From Corydoras sp. C115 (lineage: Eukaryota > Chordata > Actinopteri > Siluriformes > Callichthyidae), in contig JAFMOC010000026.1 in NCBI GenBank assembly GCA_019802505.1, forward strand, positions 1,973,001 through 2,037,000: DNA of 64,000 nt, given 5' to 3'. Of this stretch, positions 47,765-58,969 are shown piece after piece (the stretch's first letter is position 1; the number at the start of each line of letters is the position of its first letter). Both the position numbers and the translations under genes were made by a program. A model generated the notes under the pieces. It was not told the origin of the DNA. It saw only the letters and a program-made list of their open reading frames with translations, and ran no database searches.

Positions 47765-47960
47765 AAGGGCAAACTAAATCATTCTCCTCTGCGTGGGCTC
47801 ACTGGACCAGGCCAGATGGGCAATGTCCACTTCGTGCCAAAATGGACAGACGAGCAGGCGAGTGGGTGGTCAGTGTGTGTTGGTGTGCATATGTGAGCAT
47901 GTGTGTTAGTCTCGGTCAGGCTTGTCCCCATGTCAGGTGAAGGGCTTTTTTATTTAGCTG
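47765..47960. promoter_or_regulatory. GC-balanced block with a perfect GLI-type site
   Basis: Segment with ctcctctgcgtgggctcact, aggccagatgggcaatgtcc and TGGGTGGTC at 47863-47871. The last is an exact match to the GLI transcription-factor consensus (GACCACCCA on the other strand). In a hedgehog locus such a site would suit feedback control, but a single 9-mer is expected about once in every two such windows by chance. Confidence 0.3.
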
Positions 47961-47964
47961 TGGG

Positions 47965-48605
47965 AGACCATCTGAAGGTTTTGCAATCATCCAGGTCATC
48001 TCAAAAAGCCGACTAGGACAGAACGATTATAATTTTGATGGACAGTTTATCAGGTATTGTGATATAAGTGACCAGGTTTTATGTTAGGATGTAATAAATG
48101 ACATATGTTATACACTCTTCTGATATGAGTTTGGAAGAAATGTGAAAAAGATTTGCAGATGACAGTGTCACCTTTCTACCCATATTATTTCTTTCTGCTC
48201 ACTCAAGCTCAATGTGCCATGTGGGTTTCTGTCACAGTCGAGCTGCGATGAGACATCATATTGAGCTGTGGTGCAACAATTCCTCCATGCTAACACCTCC
48301 ACAAACCCGTCTGTACACACTTCACTGCATGCCCTCCAGCACTGACTGACAGTTACAGCCTCCTCAACAGCGATGTCTTCTTTTTGTTTTATTACTTTAC
48401 TCGTTTTACTGTACACAGTTTTATTCAGCCACCATGTACTATAATAGTAAGGCCAGCTACTACAAACTCTTTTATTACTGCAAATACAACTAATACTACA
48501 AGTACCAATACTAGTAATACACTGCTACTATTCATACCATACATACTAATACTATTTCTCTTACTACTGTGGGAAATGCTGCTGATGCCACTACAAAATA
48601 TATAG
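47965..48605. other. intergenic region, unannotated
   Basis: No gene recognised. The open frames at 48168-48605 show no known motif; the ACTAAT/ATACTA-rich part at 48460-48560 is low complexity. Confidence 0.3.
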
Positions 48606-48611
48606 CAATTA

Positions 48612-49600
48612 GAATCAGAATCAGAATCAGGATCAGAATATCTTTATTGTCATTATACCAGGTATAACGAAATTAAGGTGCCATACTTTCGGTGTCACAT
48701 ACTAAAATTTACACAAATAAAGAGATTTAAAGATAGCACTATAATTTACAATTTACAAAAAATTTTGAAATAAAAAAGAATTTATTTACAAGAGTGTATA
48801 AATCTGTACAACCTGAGTGAATGTATTTATATTTATATATTGCACGTTTTTATATTGCACGTTAAAAGATGTACAGAACTGAGTGAATTTTTATGAATGT
48901 AAAAAAATTTACAATGCGTCATTTAGTGCCCGAACAGCAGTTGGGTAGAAGCTATTTCTGAGCTGGTTTGTTTTTGTTTTTATCGCTCTGTAACGTCTAC
49001 CTGATGGTATCAGTTCTAGTAGATGGTGACCGGAAGGTGAGAATTGTCTGTAATAATTTTGTGAGCTCTCTGCAGACAATGAGAGCTGTGTAGATCCTTA
49101 AGGGTGGAGCTTCAGAGCTTCCAATGATTTTTCTGCAGACCTCACAATCCTCTGTAGTTCTTTTTTCTGTGCTGCAGTGCAGCTGGAGAACCACACACAG
49201 AGTCCGTGAGTGAGGATGCTCTCTATGGTGGAACGGTAGAAGGACACCAGCAGTATCTGATTGATGTTATTATTCCTGAGAGGCCTCAGGAAGTAGAGTC
49301 TCTGCTGTTCCTTCTTTTTGCCAGTTTTTTGGTGTTCACACCCCAGGTTAGGTCCTCCTCGATATTAATACCCAGGAAGCGAAAGTTTGTGACTCTTTCT
49401 ACACAGTCCCCATTGATAAATATTGGTTTGATGTCTTTCCTCACCTTCCTGAAATCTATGACCAGCTCCTTCGTCTTTGATGTATTTAGACTTAGGTTGT
49501 TATCTGTGCACCATAATGACAGTCGTTCCACTTCATCCCGGTAGGCTGTCTCGTCTTTTCCAGAGATGAGTCCCAGACTGAGCACAATGCTTCTCCATCC
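48612..49600 (-). pseudogene. decayed LINE reverse transcriptase and 3' end (L2/Rex1-like)
   Basis: Minus-strand retrotransposon fragment. From 49600 down it reads E-R-L-S-L-W-C-T-D-N-N-L-S-L-N, then K-T-K-E-L-V-I-D-F-R-K and F-R-F-L-G-I-N-I. These are the late reverse-transcriptase motifs of fish L2/CR1-type LINEs. After frameshifts near 49290 the thumb region continues with K-K-L-A-K and, in another frame, cysteine/aromatic-rich relics to about 49000. The element ends in the 3' terminus whose reverse complement finishes with ATTCTGATTCTGATTC repeats (48612-48640). It is dead. Confidence 0.85.
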
Positions 49601-49722
49601 TGGCTCTGAAATGTGTAACATCAGTTCTTGCTTTAATACATTTACTTTAGCTCAATAAAGAACTGACTGTTTCAGAAGAAAGCATTAATGCATGCTACAA
49701 GTAAGACAAGTAATGTTTTCAT

Positions 49723-50391
49723 TGTCACTCCCAGTTCCATTTTTCTATTGTTTGTCACTATTTTGCCTCACCTGTGTTTTTCTGTCACATGTTATTTGCT
49801 CTTCAGTTTATTTAACATCCACTGTTGTATAATCCTCCTGTTTTCTGCTTCTGAGTTTGATTGAAGTTTATCTACATTCCTTATCTTATTTTTGTGAGTT
49901 TCCTTAGTGGTTAGCACGTTCGCCTCTCAGCGCTAGGGATTCCCGGTTCGAATCCCCATCTGGGTGGAGTTTCCATGTTCTCCCCGTGTCCGCGTGGGTT
50001 TCCTCCGGGTTCTCCGGTTTCCTCCCACAGTCCAAAAACATGGATCAAGGTCAATTGAGTTCTCCAAATTGCCCCATATAGAGTGTGCCTGTGTGAGTGA
50101 GTGTGTGCCCAGCGATGGATTGGCGCCCTGTCCTGGGTGTATCTGCCCAGCGCCCGAGACGTTCTCCCCTGGATGGGCATGGGGAACCCCACCGCGACCC
50201 TAATAGAGGATAAAGCGGGAGATAATGAGTGAGAATGAATGAATGAGTTTCCTTCTCAACGGTATTTTCATGTATTTTACCGTCGTGGCATTTGACAGTC
50301 CATAAAAAGATTTATAATAATATTTTTTGGACTACGTTCTTTCCATCATGGCTTCTGGCATTACTTGTTTTCCCACATGAAGATACTGTCA
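49723..50391 (+). repeat. possible LTR-like element hosting a SINE
   Basis: T-rich sequence starting TGTCAC and ending TGTCA with an internal cagtttatttaacatcc, interrupted by the V-SINE at 49906. No target duplication was found at the outer ends, so LTR identity is weak. Confidence 0.25.
49906..50243 (+). mobile_element. young V-SINE copy with perfect target-site duplication
   Basis: Slightly 5'-truncated (begins agtggttagcacgttcgcct) with a perfect B box ggttcgaatcc, full body and GAATGAATGAA-type tail. Flanked by a perfect 11-bp repeat tgagtttcctt at 49895-49905 and 50244-50254. Confidence 0.94.
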
Positions 50392-50676
50392 CCGTTTAAG
50401 TACAATTTCATGTTTATTGTTAACTTGTTAAATCTTGTCAGCCTCTGTCTGCTATTTTGCTTTTTAATTGTTATTAGGCTTTAACCATTAATATAACTCT
50501 ATTTTGACATTCTAATGAAATTAAACAATAAGTATTTTATATCATTTAGTTGCTTAAAATAAAATATATTGTTAAATATACTGTTCAAAGTTTAAACTTC
50601 AACCATTTTTTGTGGCCTAAAGTGCCTCTCTGGATGCAGTTAGGGTTCTTCAGCTTGGACAACATTTTGTTCCTTT

Positions 50677-51250
50677 TACATTTACATTTACATTTACATT
50701 AAGTCATTTAGCAGCCGTTTTTATCCAAAGTGACTTACAAATGAGAACAACACAAGTCAGAATTTATGAAGAAAACCAACTACACTGTAATCGTTATCTG
50801 ATCCTGCACCCCCCACACACACACACTTTTTTTTTTCTACAACAGGTGTTTGTTAAAAAGGTGCATCTTCAGTAGTTTTTTAAAAATGCCAAGTGACTCT
50901 GAATTCCAGACAGAGTTGGGAAGAAGAACACCACGGAGAACGCTCCTCTGTGAAATGGAATCACTAGGCGACAATCATCACTAGAGCAAAGTGTACGAGC
51001 CAGATTGTATTTTGAAAAGATTGAATTGAACAGGGGGCAGATCCAGAAATGGTCCGGTAGGCCAGAGTCAGTGACTTGTACTTTTATTTTTGTTCCTTTT
51101 GTTTGTCTATGTATACCTGTGATATAGAGTGCCTTGAGCAACCTAAATGTGTGTACGAGTGTCTTGTGTGTGCAAGAAGCTCTATAGCTCCTATCTAGCA
51201 CTTCAGAGGCTGTCCGCACCAACACACCAATGGGCAGCCCCAGCAACACA
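50677..51250 (-). pseudogene. LINE C-terminus and 3' tail
   Basis: Minus-strand open frame 51249-50869 contains Y-N-L-A-R-T-L-C-S-S-D-D-C-R-L-V-I-P, then G-A-F-S-V-V and degenerate L-A-F-L-K-N-Y, the end of CR1/L2-type LINE ORF2. After the ORF relic comes tcactttggataaaaacggc, tgctaaatgacttaatgt and a TAAATG tail. The tail is shared with the SINE at 44098-44303, so this LINE family is the likely source of the machinery that copied that SINE. Confidence 0.75.
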
Positions 51251-51259
51251 CAGAGAGCA

Positions 51260-51960
51260 TGGCCTACTTACAAGGCAGTTACAAGTCATTTTCACATGAA
51301 CACCCCTGTACCTTTAGCCCCCAGACTATTATTTAGCTACCTCCCCTTATGACTTTTTGGCTTCAGAGCACAGGACCTACTTTTGGGTGTTGCCTTTTTG
51401 TTCCTTTTTTATATTATTTATTGGTGCCTTTAAATGCACTTAAGGATGCCTTTATGTTTGCTTGGCAATAACAACAGGAATGCACCAATAATCAAGACAT
51501 GTACATTTAATACTAAAAAAAAATTAAGTATTTGCATGCTAGTACAAATAAGTGTTTTTTTATGTGTGATTTGAGGGTGGAAAATTAATTGACAGTTTCA
51601 ATTTTATTTGGAAAAATATTCCAAAGATAAGCACTGGATGTCATAGTAGACAAACATATAGAGGAAATATATTATAGGAGGGCATGTAAACTTGCATAAG
51701 GTAAAGAACATATGAAGGTGACATATGTCCTTTACCTTATATAAATGAGACAACAGAATTATCAAAAGTAAGTCAATTTTCAAACTCAAGTTTCAGTGAG
51801 TTTGCCCTTTGGACCCACAAGTAGAATTTCAGTTTTATATAAATTTATATTCAGGTAGATGTTTAAAAAACAAGCCTTGGATTTCAAATGAGAAGTCAAG
51901 CAAATAAAGAGTGAAGAAGTAATGTTAATAATGTTGAGTAGATGGGTATATTGTTGTTAG
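51260..51960. other. AT-rich intergenic region
   Basis: Nothing recognised. Confidence 0.3.
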
Positions 51961-51963
51961 CAC

Positions 51964-52407
51964 TGTCCGTTCTTCCCCGGAGGAGGGTGGCTAACGCGGA
52001 GGTGTAGCGTTCAGCCGCTTGCGCCTAGTGAGCGCTCCCGGGTACCGACCACGCGGGGAAAAATACGTGCGTCGGTCCACGGAAAACGCTCCCACGGAAT
52101 ATGACCTACACGGGGACGTTGTGTAGCGCCGTACCGTGGTTTCACGCGGAAGGAGAGAAAAAGACACCGGGATAAAATCCAAAACATCGAATTTAATAAA
52201 AATTGGTGTAGGGACACCAACGAAAAGGGGGAACAAACAAACAATGCAACACCGGGTATACAAAACCACAAACAAAGACGTGCGCGAAGAGAAGGAAAAC
52301 TCAGAATAAATACAAAAGGAACTAAACACGTGAACAAAACAAACCAATCACCCAACTGAAACAATTAAGGAGGAAACGAGGGACAGGTGCCACAGGCACC
52401 TGTGACA
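51964..52407. mobile_element. GC/CpG-rich solo-LTR-like segment
   Basis: 444-bp island starting TGTCCG and ending GTGACA, strikingly richer in CpG than neighbours (gctcccgggtaccgaccacg, gtagcgccgtaccgtgg). It contains AATAAA near 52193. Just inside the right end is a perfect hairpin ACAGGTGCC-ACA-GGCACCTGT (52383-52403). No matching target duplication was seen. The two overlapping minus-strand open frames (52364-51991) show no retroelement motif and are probably accidental. Confidence 0.4.
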
Positions 52408-52409
52408 AT

Positions 52410-54655
52410 TGTGTTTCATCTGCATCAAATTCAAATTGAATATTGTAATTTCTAAAACGTTCACAAATAGAAAGTAAGTAAGATAAAAATAAAACTGGCC
52501 TAGACAGTGGGGAACTCCAGAATCAATGGTAGTTGGCTGTGATTAGAAATTAGAAACACAAATAAACTGACTATAACCAGTACAATGTAAGTAGAAACAT
52601 TTTTTAGTATTGTGTCATTGAGGCCAATGGGTCGTACCAGTATGATGACCATCAACAGTCTTGTGCATGTATCGCACCCTGTTTGGAGCATCCTCCTCTT
52701 TAATCCAACCACATTCCTCCCCCACCCCACAACAACTTCCCCTTTAGCATTTCTCTCCTTCCTGTCTTGCATATTTATGCTCAGCATCTTTCTGCCAACA
52801 TATAACTTACCATTCCTCTGCACAACTACAAATTTGCCTGTTTGACAAATGCTTTATATCCAACCAAATTAAAAATGCAACATAGATTAGAGAGAATGGT
52901 GCACACATATAGCTGCTTAATAGCTGAAGGAAACAGTTATAGATAAACCAGATCTGTCAAAGCACATGATAAGAGGCTGGATGTTTGTGAACATGTACTT
53001 CAGCATTTATTAGTTATTGTGATGCTGATCCAGTAAACAAACAGCCTCTCAGCCAGATTGTAAAAGCTATGACCAATTACATGCAACATTGAGTCTCTGT
53101 GGTGTTTAATGAGCATGCAGATTTATGACTCTATGACAGATCCACAAACATTAACAACCCTAACAAACCACAGATACAGCAACACATGCTTAAGTTTCAC
53201 ACCACAGATATTTAAGCATTAAAAATTTGGTTAGGAGTTCATTTTAGTTATATTTAGTTATATATACTTTACAATACAAGATGGTCAAAAAGCAAGTCTT
53301 CTATATTTTTTGTCAATTTATATAAATTGGGTCAAATCGATTTGTGTCCTGGTGATTTTTGATTTTGCAAATAAGGAAAAGAGCCGAATGTACTCTACAG
53401 AACAAATATATAAATGCAACACTTTATATATTTGTATATAAAGAATATACTCTCTTGGGTCATCAGGGTCTTCAAGGCCTTCTCTAAAAACATCAGAATC
53501 ACAAAATAATATTGATAAAATTTTGTCCAGGAATACTTAAATAATTAAATAATTCCAAATGCTTTAGCTGCTTCCTTTTACAAGGTTTCCCTGGTTGCAC
53601 CGCTTCCAGACTGTATTTTTTATTAAAGCATTAAACCAGGCATGTTTCAGTATCATTGGTTGCCAGGTTCAAATTTATTCCTAGGCCTTTAATAATTAGT
53701 CTAAAATCCCAAAGCATTAAATAAGTGCTATCTACCTGTTGCTTCAACCAATCAGATTTTGAGTTGGTGATACATTTTCAGACAATTAAAATTTCATACA
53801 CAAATACACCTCAACTTTCAACATGGCAATAGAAATGGACTTCTTAATAGAATTAATTACTCTTAAAAACTCTTTTTAAGAAAAAAAGCAGGATGGGTTT
53901 TGTGTACAAATAATCAGGTTTTAATCAGAATTTTTGGTGATTTTCCTAAATAGTATTGCAAATCTATGAACCAAAAGATGATTCATCAAAAATTCCAACA
54001 TTTGGGACATCCCAAACATCCCAGGTCTCATCGTCAATGTTAAAAAAAACTAGGACACAATGAGAACTGGAGATACAACATCCAAAACAGCTTTATTAAT
54101 AAAGTATAACATTGTGGGCTAGCTGTAAAGTGTAGACCCACACAACAAACCAAACACATAATTTTATGTTGAGTGCCGACATCATTCTCTGTGGTTGAGG
54201 CACTCCCACCTAACCTCTCATCTTCTCTTATCTGCCTGCACAGACACAAATACTGCTTTACTAACTCCACCATTCATTTACAAACAAGAAAATGCTAAAA
54301 GCAATTATTTAGTATTAAGAAGCAATTATTTACTGTTTAAACAGTCAATTTACAACAGTGAAACACCCCAATGACAAGAAACCTTTGTCATTCATTTTTA
54401 AGTATATTGTCATGCCTTTAATGTGAAATGTGATTGTTCTTTCCTATTTATCACATTGAAATGTTTATATCTGGTAATAAAATGTAAAACACTTTATTAT
54501 CACTTAACTCTTTCAATCTCAAACTTTTTAGGGTAAAGCAAAAATAAATGCATGTCATGTCATGTTATATGCCATCATTGCTTCGTGATGGCAGGCTGCA
54601 TATGAGTCAGCTTTTTCAAATGCCTCCTATCTTGTGTTGTTTGAAGCAGGCTAGC
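52410..54655. other. AT-rich intergenic region
   Basis: Nothing recognised. The open frames at 52500-52845 and 54040-54273 have no known motif. Confidence 0.3.
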
Positions 54656-54659
54656 ACCT

Positions 54660-54955
54660 AATAAACTAGTCCATGCTGTGATGTCTATTTGTTTTATTCT
54701 CGGTCTTCCATGTCTTCAAACTCTTCAAAAATCCTGTCATTACATTAACTTCAATGTTCCTATGTGGGCGCTTCGTTACATGACCAAAGCAGCATATCTT
54801 GTGTGATTTTAACATGATTTGACAATTGAAAATTGCTCTGTGGTCATCATTTTCCTCATCAGCTTCCTGATGCACTTATACTCTAAAGCTTGAATATGTC
54901 TTTTTTTCTCATTCATCAATGTCCAAGCCTCCCATCCACTGATCTGATTAATAAA
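54660..54955 (-). pseudogene. decayed non-LTR retrotransposon fragment
   Basis: The minus strand reads W-T-L-M-N-E-K-K-R-H-I-Q-A-L-E-Y-K-C-I-R-K-L-M (54925-54855, allowing one frame choice) and C-F-G-H-V-T-K-R-P-H. These match the region after the reverse-transcriptase domain in endonuclease-type retrotransposons (motifs W-x-L-x-x-x-x-x-x-x-I-x-A-F-E and GHV). It is degraded and the clade is uncertain. Confidence 0.55.
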
Positions 54956-54959
54956 TTAA

Positions 54960-55655
54960 GTCGTGTCCTGCATTTAGTAAATCAATATGGCTAAATCCTT
55001 CTTTTATAATTAATTATGCTACACTAATCTGTCACAATATTGTGACAAAGGTAAAACTTGACCATAGAACTATTTACTCATATTCACCTTGTGCTAACTT
55101 TTTGAAATGTGTTAAAGGCATCAAATTTGTTTTCAATTCTGTCAGCCAACTAAAAAGTTTTATTTTATTTCTGTAAGTTTATTGTAAAATAAAAGTTTTA
55201 AAAGTTTAAATTACAGTTACAGTTATGTTTTTTTTTATATTTTTTTTACAAAATGTCTCAACTTCTTATGCAAATGATATTGCTGCTGGAAACAGCTTTT
55301 GGAAACTCCATGTAATATCATTTCACGCCTAGTCATTGTTGGATGTTCGTCAAGTCATTTGTCAGTTTTTATGTGATTGCAGGCTGCATATTGGCTTTAT
55401 AATTACACAACTGAGCAGGTGCTCATGAATTCATGTTCTGTACACAGCCCTGGTAATGAAATCTCAGTTTGTCTAACACAGATAAACAAGCAATGTTTTA
55501 CTCTGTTGGGCTGCTTGAAATATTGTTTAATTGTTGTCTTTTGTTGCCACCTAGTGGAGAATCTGAAAGAACTGAAGTCAAAATGAATGTATTTAAAATA
55601 ATTTACTGAATCACCTGAGCTGAGTATGATTACAGGGAATTACATTTAGGTAATA
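54960..55655. other. AT-rich intergenic region
   Basis: Nothing recognised. Confidence 0.3.
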
Positions 55656-55659
55656 AAAA

Positions 55660-56165
55660 TAATAATACATTTTATTTATAATACACTTTACATTTCAAGG
55701 AAACCTCAAATTGCTATACCGTGATGTACCTCAAAAACATTTAAAAATGAAACAGAATGGCTTATGTTCATGAGAAAAGTAAAATAATTTAATTTTAAAT
55801 GTCACAAAAAGCTTTTTTGTACAGGATTTAGTTGTTTTTTTTTAAAGGACTCAATGCTCTGTGGTGCTCTCAGGAAATCTGAAAGAGTTTTCCACAGATG
55901 TTGGGCAATAGCTTGAAGAGCACGGTCCCCCATGGTCCAAAGTTTTGTCTGGGGCTGCTGGTCTTTGAGGTAGAGTGGGGCGTTTCCATGGAGACATTGG
56001 TGTGTGAGCAGATTTTGCATTGAATTCTGTATTTCATTAAATTGACACCTTAAATTAATGTTAACTCTCAAAACTGGGACAAGACATTTATGATTTAAAC
56101 ACTTTTTAAATTTGTTTAACAAGTGAGTCCTGTTTGCTGTTAGATGATTTGTTGATTCCAGCACT
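55660..56165 (-). pseudogene. LINE C-terminal fragment (CR1/L2-like)
   Basis: Minus-strand open frame 56164-55802 reads L-L-T-H-Q-C-L-H-G-N-A-P-L-Y-L and then G-D-R-A-L-Q-A-I-A-Q-H-L-W-K-T-L, L-R-A-P-Q-S-I-E-S-F-K-K. This is the typical end of CR1/L2-type LINE ORF2 (LHGxAPxYL ... GDRAF ... LW ... SxxSFKK). The 120-codon frame is open but lacks the polymerase domain. Confidence 0.8.
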
Positions 56166-56179
56166 GAATCAGAGATGTT

Positions 56180-57690
56180 GAAGCTCAGTGTGTTTCTTGT
56201 TTATGATTTGTTTGTAGAGGCTAAAGCAGAAGATAACAAATGAATGAATGTGTGGGCCAGACACCCCCTACTACATTACTACATTACATTAACACCTATT
56301 ACATTACTGTCTGCAGTAGTACAACCTCATCCAGCGTTCCCTCTCTTCCATCTCTTTGCAACAGGACTTGTGGGACCAATCAAGGATTGTCAAGGATTGT
56401 CTTGTCTTATCTTGTCTTGTCTTGTCTAGTCTTGTCTTCCAGCTTAGTTTAACAAATGATAAAGCTTTACAAGAGAACATGAAGGAATATTAATCAGCAC
56501 ACTTTTTAAACCTTAAAACAAAACTTTGCACCCTAACTATGTAGGAGTCGCTCATCATCTCTCTTCACCAAGGATGTCCAAGCCTTTCCCTGATCCACTA
56601 AGGACATCACTCATCTTCTGTGATCTGCTGAGGACATCACTCAACCTCCTTGCTCTGTTCAGGACATCGTTCCACCTCCACATTCCACCAGACATTGCTA
56701 CTCTTGTCTGTCTCCAAGCTTCGTTCCCCTCAGCACCTTTCTGTCTTTGCAGTGGCCCCTGATCCACCCTCCAACTCAAGGGATTCTCTTGCACCACCTT
56801 TCAACCTTTGGATTTCAAACAGAGAAGCAATGCCTAACATTGCCACCAGAGGACATGAAAGCAGTTTGGAAGCTGATAGGTGCTGAGTCATCTCCACCAG
56901 GCTTCTGGACATATCTGGACATATGGTTTGCTTTCTTACCCAGAGTTCACCAACGCTACAAGCTGTCCAGCTTCAGCACCCTGTGCCTCCTCACTGAATA
57001 AGGAGTAATATTATGTGTGCAATTTGCAACAAGATGAAGTTTTTTGTGTGATGTCAGTCCATGGATAGCAAGCGTTCTAATATTAATATTGACATCCCAG
57101 TTTTGACCTCATGCCAGTACTGAGACTTCCCATTTTGCCTGGGCCCAGATTTGGACAAATTTGTTTGTAAACTAAACAACATTAAATAAAAAAGGCCTTT
57201 TGTGTAGATTAGATTCTGATGAGTTCAACATATGAAAAATGCAAAAATGAGTTCAACTTATCCAAAACAAAATTGTTGTGTTTGTATTATTTTTAAGTAT
57301 GCATTTTTTTTTGTTATTACGGTGCTTGTAATTTATGTCAATTAAAATATTGCTACCACACCCATCTGTATGATATCATGTCAGTTTATGTGTTTTATTT
57401 GGTTTTGCTCCAGTGTTATTAACGGAATATGACAGTGGTTCTAGTTGTGAATTACATAGCTCAGAAAATAATAAAGGAGATTTGTGCATGGTTTAAATCA
57501 CTCGGACTCACACAATGCTGAAGTTCTGAAGTAGCTGGATGCTGGTAAAAGAGACGGCCATTACAGATTATTCCAACAATCATTTTGTTGGTAAAGAATA
57601 ATAATTAGCCTTCTATATATAAGAAATACAGTTAACACCAAACATATTTAGGTTCATCGCATTTTAAAACTAAATCTGCCCAGATTCATC
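56180..57690. other. intergenic region with repeat-like C-rich stretch
   Basis: A (CTTGT)n run lies at about 56397-56440. From 56555 to 56690 diverged units of the type gatctgctgaggacatcact recur three or four times. The overlapping open frames on both strands (56526-57001) have no recognised motif; I do not call a gene. Confidence 0.3.
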
Positions 57691-57694
57691 CATT

Positions 57695-58170
57695 TTGCCT
57701 CAGCTTATTTGTACACGAAAGGCTTTGTTTTGAAATATTTTACGAGATGACTCCCCCAATGCCTCCTGCAGTGAGGGGAATGTCAACATTTACAGAGAGT
57801 GGTCCTATTCTAATCCGGTCGAGTGTGGCCCGTCGAGGGGATTAGGGACAAGTTTGTTTTCCAGCACTCTTGGAATGCATATTCGACAGGTCTGTTTGTG
57901 CTGTAGGTCTGTCCTACATCTCAGCGCTGCTGCTTTTGTGTCCTCTAACATGTCTCAACCACACAGAGTCAACAGCAAGTCTCTGCTCAAAAGCACAGTG
58001 AAGCTAGATTGTCGATCTCTGTTGCAACAGTCTTTAGGGCACTGGTACTTAGACTTCTCATTAGGCAGCCCGAGATTTGACGCCCATCAAACGCAGGGTC
58101 ATGTTGATTCCTCCATCCTCCATCACTCAACGACAGCATTGTACTAAGGACCCAAATCGTTCTGTGTATG
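57695..58170. promoter_or_regulatory. candidate conserved non-coding element near shhb
   Basis: GC-balanced, repeat-free block about 5 kb downstream of the shhb stop. It contains tgactcccccaatgcctcct, tccggtcgagtgtggcccgt, gcactggtacttagacttct and gcccgagatttgacgcccat. Its open frames show no domain and no splice context. It is the nearest enhancer candidate to shhb; function is inference. Confidence 0.4.
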
Positions 58171-58194
58171 TGCGACTCTGCAGGAGCTGGAAGC

Positions 58195-58200
<6 letters not shown>

Positions 58201-58233
<33 letters not shown>
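58201..58233. repeat. (TG)n microsatellite
   Basis: 33 bp of TG repeat directly after the candidate element. Confidence 0.95.
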
Positions 58234-58234
<1 letters not shown>

Positions 58235-58239
58235 TTTCT

Positions 58240-58880
58240 GTGTGTATAGGTATGTCTGCGTTTCAAGTATTTATTTTAAATTCCTCATAAAATATCCAAC
58301 GAATTACAAAAAAATAGGCTAATTAAGTTAATCCCAAAACAGTTTTAATAAAAAAAAATGCGTAGTATATAGTAATATATGTGTACTTTTTATCATTAAC
58401 CATCAGATGTCACTATTGCTACACAATCAAGTTCTTATAACTCCAATCACCAATACCAGCAAAACACATTTTAAAGAAAATGTGACTAAAATAAAGTGGA
58501 CATTTAAGATCAATCACTATCATCACTTCAAGACCAAGGGATCTGATAGTCTGTCAGGTCACAAAATAACCCAGGATAACTTTTACACAGCCAATGAGAG
58601 CTCTGCTTCATATCATATCAGTTTCAGTATCACATCATATTCATTTGCTTGGCTTATGTTCATGAGTTCATGAAAAGAAGAACACCAAACAAATTTATCT
58701 TAAGAAGAATGTCACAAGCGATAAACCATGACTCACAAGTGCTTGCAGAAAAAACAACACTTTTGTAAATACTTATTATAATACCAATCAATTAGTTTTT
58801 GTTATAAAGTCTTATTTTGTCTCTGTCCCAGCTATTTAAAAGTATTGCAGGCTTCAATTTTGTTTATCCATGTGTCATAT
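58240..58880. other. AT-rich intergenic region
   Basis: Nothing recognised. Confidence 0.3.

Positions 58881-58884
<4 letters not shown>

Positions 58885-58968
<84 letters not shown>
58885..58968. repeat. (GT)n microsatellite
   Basis: About 84 bp of uninterrupted GT repeat, the longest GT array in the window. Confidence 0.95.

Positions 58969-58969
<1 letters not shown>

Noticed and set aside
51991..52364. Overlapping 117-118-residue minus-strand frames
   Set aside because: They sit within the LTR-like CpG-rich segment and show no recognisable motif.
56526..57001. Overlapping open frames on both strands (60-84 residues)
   Set aside because: Internal imperfect repeats and C-rich composition explain the open frames; no domain or splice evidence.
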